Source: an uncultured Rhodospirillaceae bacterium (GTDB lineage Bacteria; Pseudomonadota; Alphaproteobacteria; Rhodospirillales; UBA2165). From it: a stretch of DNA of 64,000 bases. The notes under the pieces are model-generated. The model searched no databases and had not been told where the DNA came from. It saw nothing but the letters and a program-made list of their open reading frames with translations. A program made the position numbers and the translations under genes. Below are positions 63,201 through 64,000 of this stretch, one piece after another (position 1 is the stretch's first letter; each line of letters begins with the position of its first letter). Location: NCBI GenBank assembly GCA_913020445.1, contig CAJWAR010000010.1, positions 1 through 64,000 of the forward strand, given 5' to 3'.

Positions 63201-64000
63201 GTGTTAACAAATTTGGTAGTTGAACAACCCCCTAAAGATAAAAAAATGAATCTTAATCACATTGCCGAAATCGCCCGGCGCTTTTGTGCACTTGGTGGCG
63301 AGATGCCTTCCCCGGGTGATCCTATTCTCGAAATCACCGATGAAAAAGAGCTGATGGCGGCGATCACGCGTATTCTCGGCGAGAATGAAACGCTGAGAAA
63401 TAAATTAAACCAACAAGCGAAGCGAATCACCTATCTTGAAGAACTCGCAACCAGTGATGAATTGACCAAGGTGTTAAACCGCCGCGGTTTTGAAGCTGAG
63501 TTGAAACGCATTTTAGCCCGTGCCCGGCGAACCCCCGAGCATGGAGCGCTGGCTTATATCGATCTTGATGAATTTAAACCGATCAATGACACCCACGGAC
63601 ATGCGGCGGGTGATGAAGTGCTAAGAAAAGTGGCGAACATTCTTGTCGAGAAAACTCGTGAAACGGATGTCGTCGGGCGCCTCGGTGGTGATGAATTTGC
63701 CATTATTTTTGTTAACACCTCACGTGAAAATGTATTAGATCGCGCTGAGGCCCTCAATAAAATACTGAACGAAGCCTCAATTACCTGGGAAGGCCAACGC
63801 CTAACCATCCACGCCAGCTTTGGTCTGCAAGCCTATCAATCAGATGATGATGCCAACAACCTGCTAAAAAGCGCTGATGCAGCGATGTATAAAATTAAGC
63901 AAATAAAAGAAGCCGACGGCAGGCGCAAGATACGGCCTGTGGAATTAAGCGCGCCAAACCGCCGCCATCCTGCAACATCCCAGGTGGCTGGTAATGCCCA
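63201..64000 (+). CDS. Diguanylate cyclase (GGDEF), cut by window end
   Basis: At least 266 residues, reading open to the end of the window. The start is GTG at 63201 with AAAGGA 6 nt upstream; an ATG 15 codons later is possible. An N-terminal helical segment with a coiled coil (about 55-90) leads into a GGDEF domain with DELTKVLNRRGFE, YIDLDEFKPINDTHGH, the active RLGGDEFA and the product-inhibition site RETD five residues before GGDEF. It should make c-di-GMP and be feedback-inhibited. No sensor domain is visible so far. A sigma-54 promoter precedes it. Confidence 0.9.
   Translation, partial: MLTNLVVEQPPKDKKMNLNHIAEIARRFCALGGEMPSPGDPILEITDEKELMAAITRILGENETLRNKLNQQAKRITYLEELATSDELTKVLNRRGFEAELKRILARARRTPEHGALAYIDLDEFKPINDTHGHAAGDEVLRKVANILVEKTRETDVVGRLGGDEFAIIFVNTSRENVLDRAEALNKILNEASITWEGQRLTIHASFGLQAYQSDDDANNLLKSADAAMYKIKQIKEADGRRKIRPVELSAPNRRHPATSQVAGNA

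Noticed and set aside
1-64000. CRISPR arrays, toxin-antitoxin or phage-defence systems, integrases, transposases
   Set aside because: Looked for on both strands; no spaced direct-repeat array and no such gene was recognised.

Overview
The window reads as a gene-dense chromosomal segment of a free-living, probably aquatic alphaproteobacterium of moderate GC content. Lineage evidence is the C4-type 5-aminolevulinate synthase (hemA), an EipB/DUF1849 envelope protein with its C-terminal cysteine, FlaF, HspQ, a DinB with an N-terminal zinc finger, and the tlyA-dxs-ispA-xseB-deacetylase block typical of Alphaproteobacteria. I cannot name the genus. I see no rRNA, tRNA, CRISPR array, prophage or transposase gene.

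Layout. 1-9.3 kb: an unrecognised helical protein, hemN, an ELM1-family protein, hspQ, two tandem TPR-sulfotransferase fusions, pyrE and a secreted TPR protein. 9.4-21.2 kb: a peptide-type ABC transporter in separated pieces. The binding protein is at 9.5 kb, the two ATPases at 16.7-18.6 kb are overlap-coupled to an ACP/fatty-acyl-AMP ligase/PlsC fusion, and the two permeases at 19.3-21.2 kb lie beyond an inserted flaF unit. nnrS, a hydrolase and a secreted protein lie between. 21.2-26.6 kb: GDP-mannose synthesis (manC), a class III aminotransferase, hemA and an orphan TRAP binding protein. 26.8-34.7 kb: regulator plus SDR, GST, an SDR / cysteate-lyase-like / TauE-exporter operon, SRAP, Usp, a CDF metal exporter and pdxH. 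34.7-43.9 kb: a lipoprotein, a U32 protein, fabI, aroC, AhpD-like, YkgJ-like, YbjQ, a flavin monooxygenase, an ASST-like protein and a candidate small RNA with a small ORF. 43.9-49.8 kb: the isoprenoid (MEP) block and an IclR regulator. 50-57.7 kb: an RND efflux pair, a BigR/SqrR-like ArsR repressor, a persulfide dioxygenase-rhodanese and a second metallo-beta-lactamase-fold protein. 57.8-64 kb: a second unrecognised helical protein distantly related to the first, a self-contained small-gene unit, a ROK kinase, dinB, eipB, and a GGDEF diguanylate cyclase behind an excellent sigma-54 promoter, cut by the window end.

Functional themes: tetrapyrrole supply (hemN, hemA), MEP isoprenoids (dxs, ispA), sulfur handling (PAPS-type sulfotransferases, cysteate/cysteine lyase with a sulfite-type exporter, persulfide dioxygenase with a thiol-sensing ArsR), envelope maintenance, and motility or c-di-GMP signalling (flaF, sigma-54-driven GGDEF).

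The least explained structures are not classic genes. They are a family of palindromic intergenic elements (32.06, 35.35, 39.9 and 40.75 kb) whose central palindromes differ in sequence but keep their symmetry; a structured 43.7-43.93 kb transcript candidate with a 35-codon ORF; a promoter-leader-small gene-terminator unit at 59.2-59.8 kb; and an efflux adaptor carrying three copies of a helical repeat outside its core.
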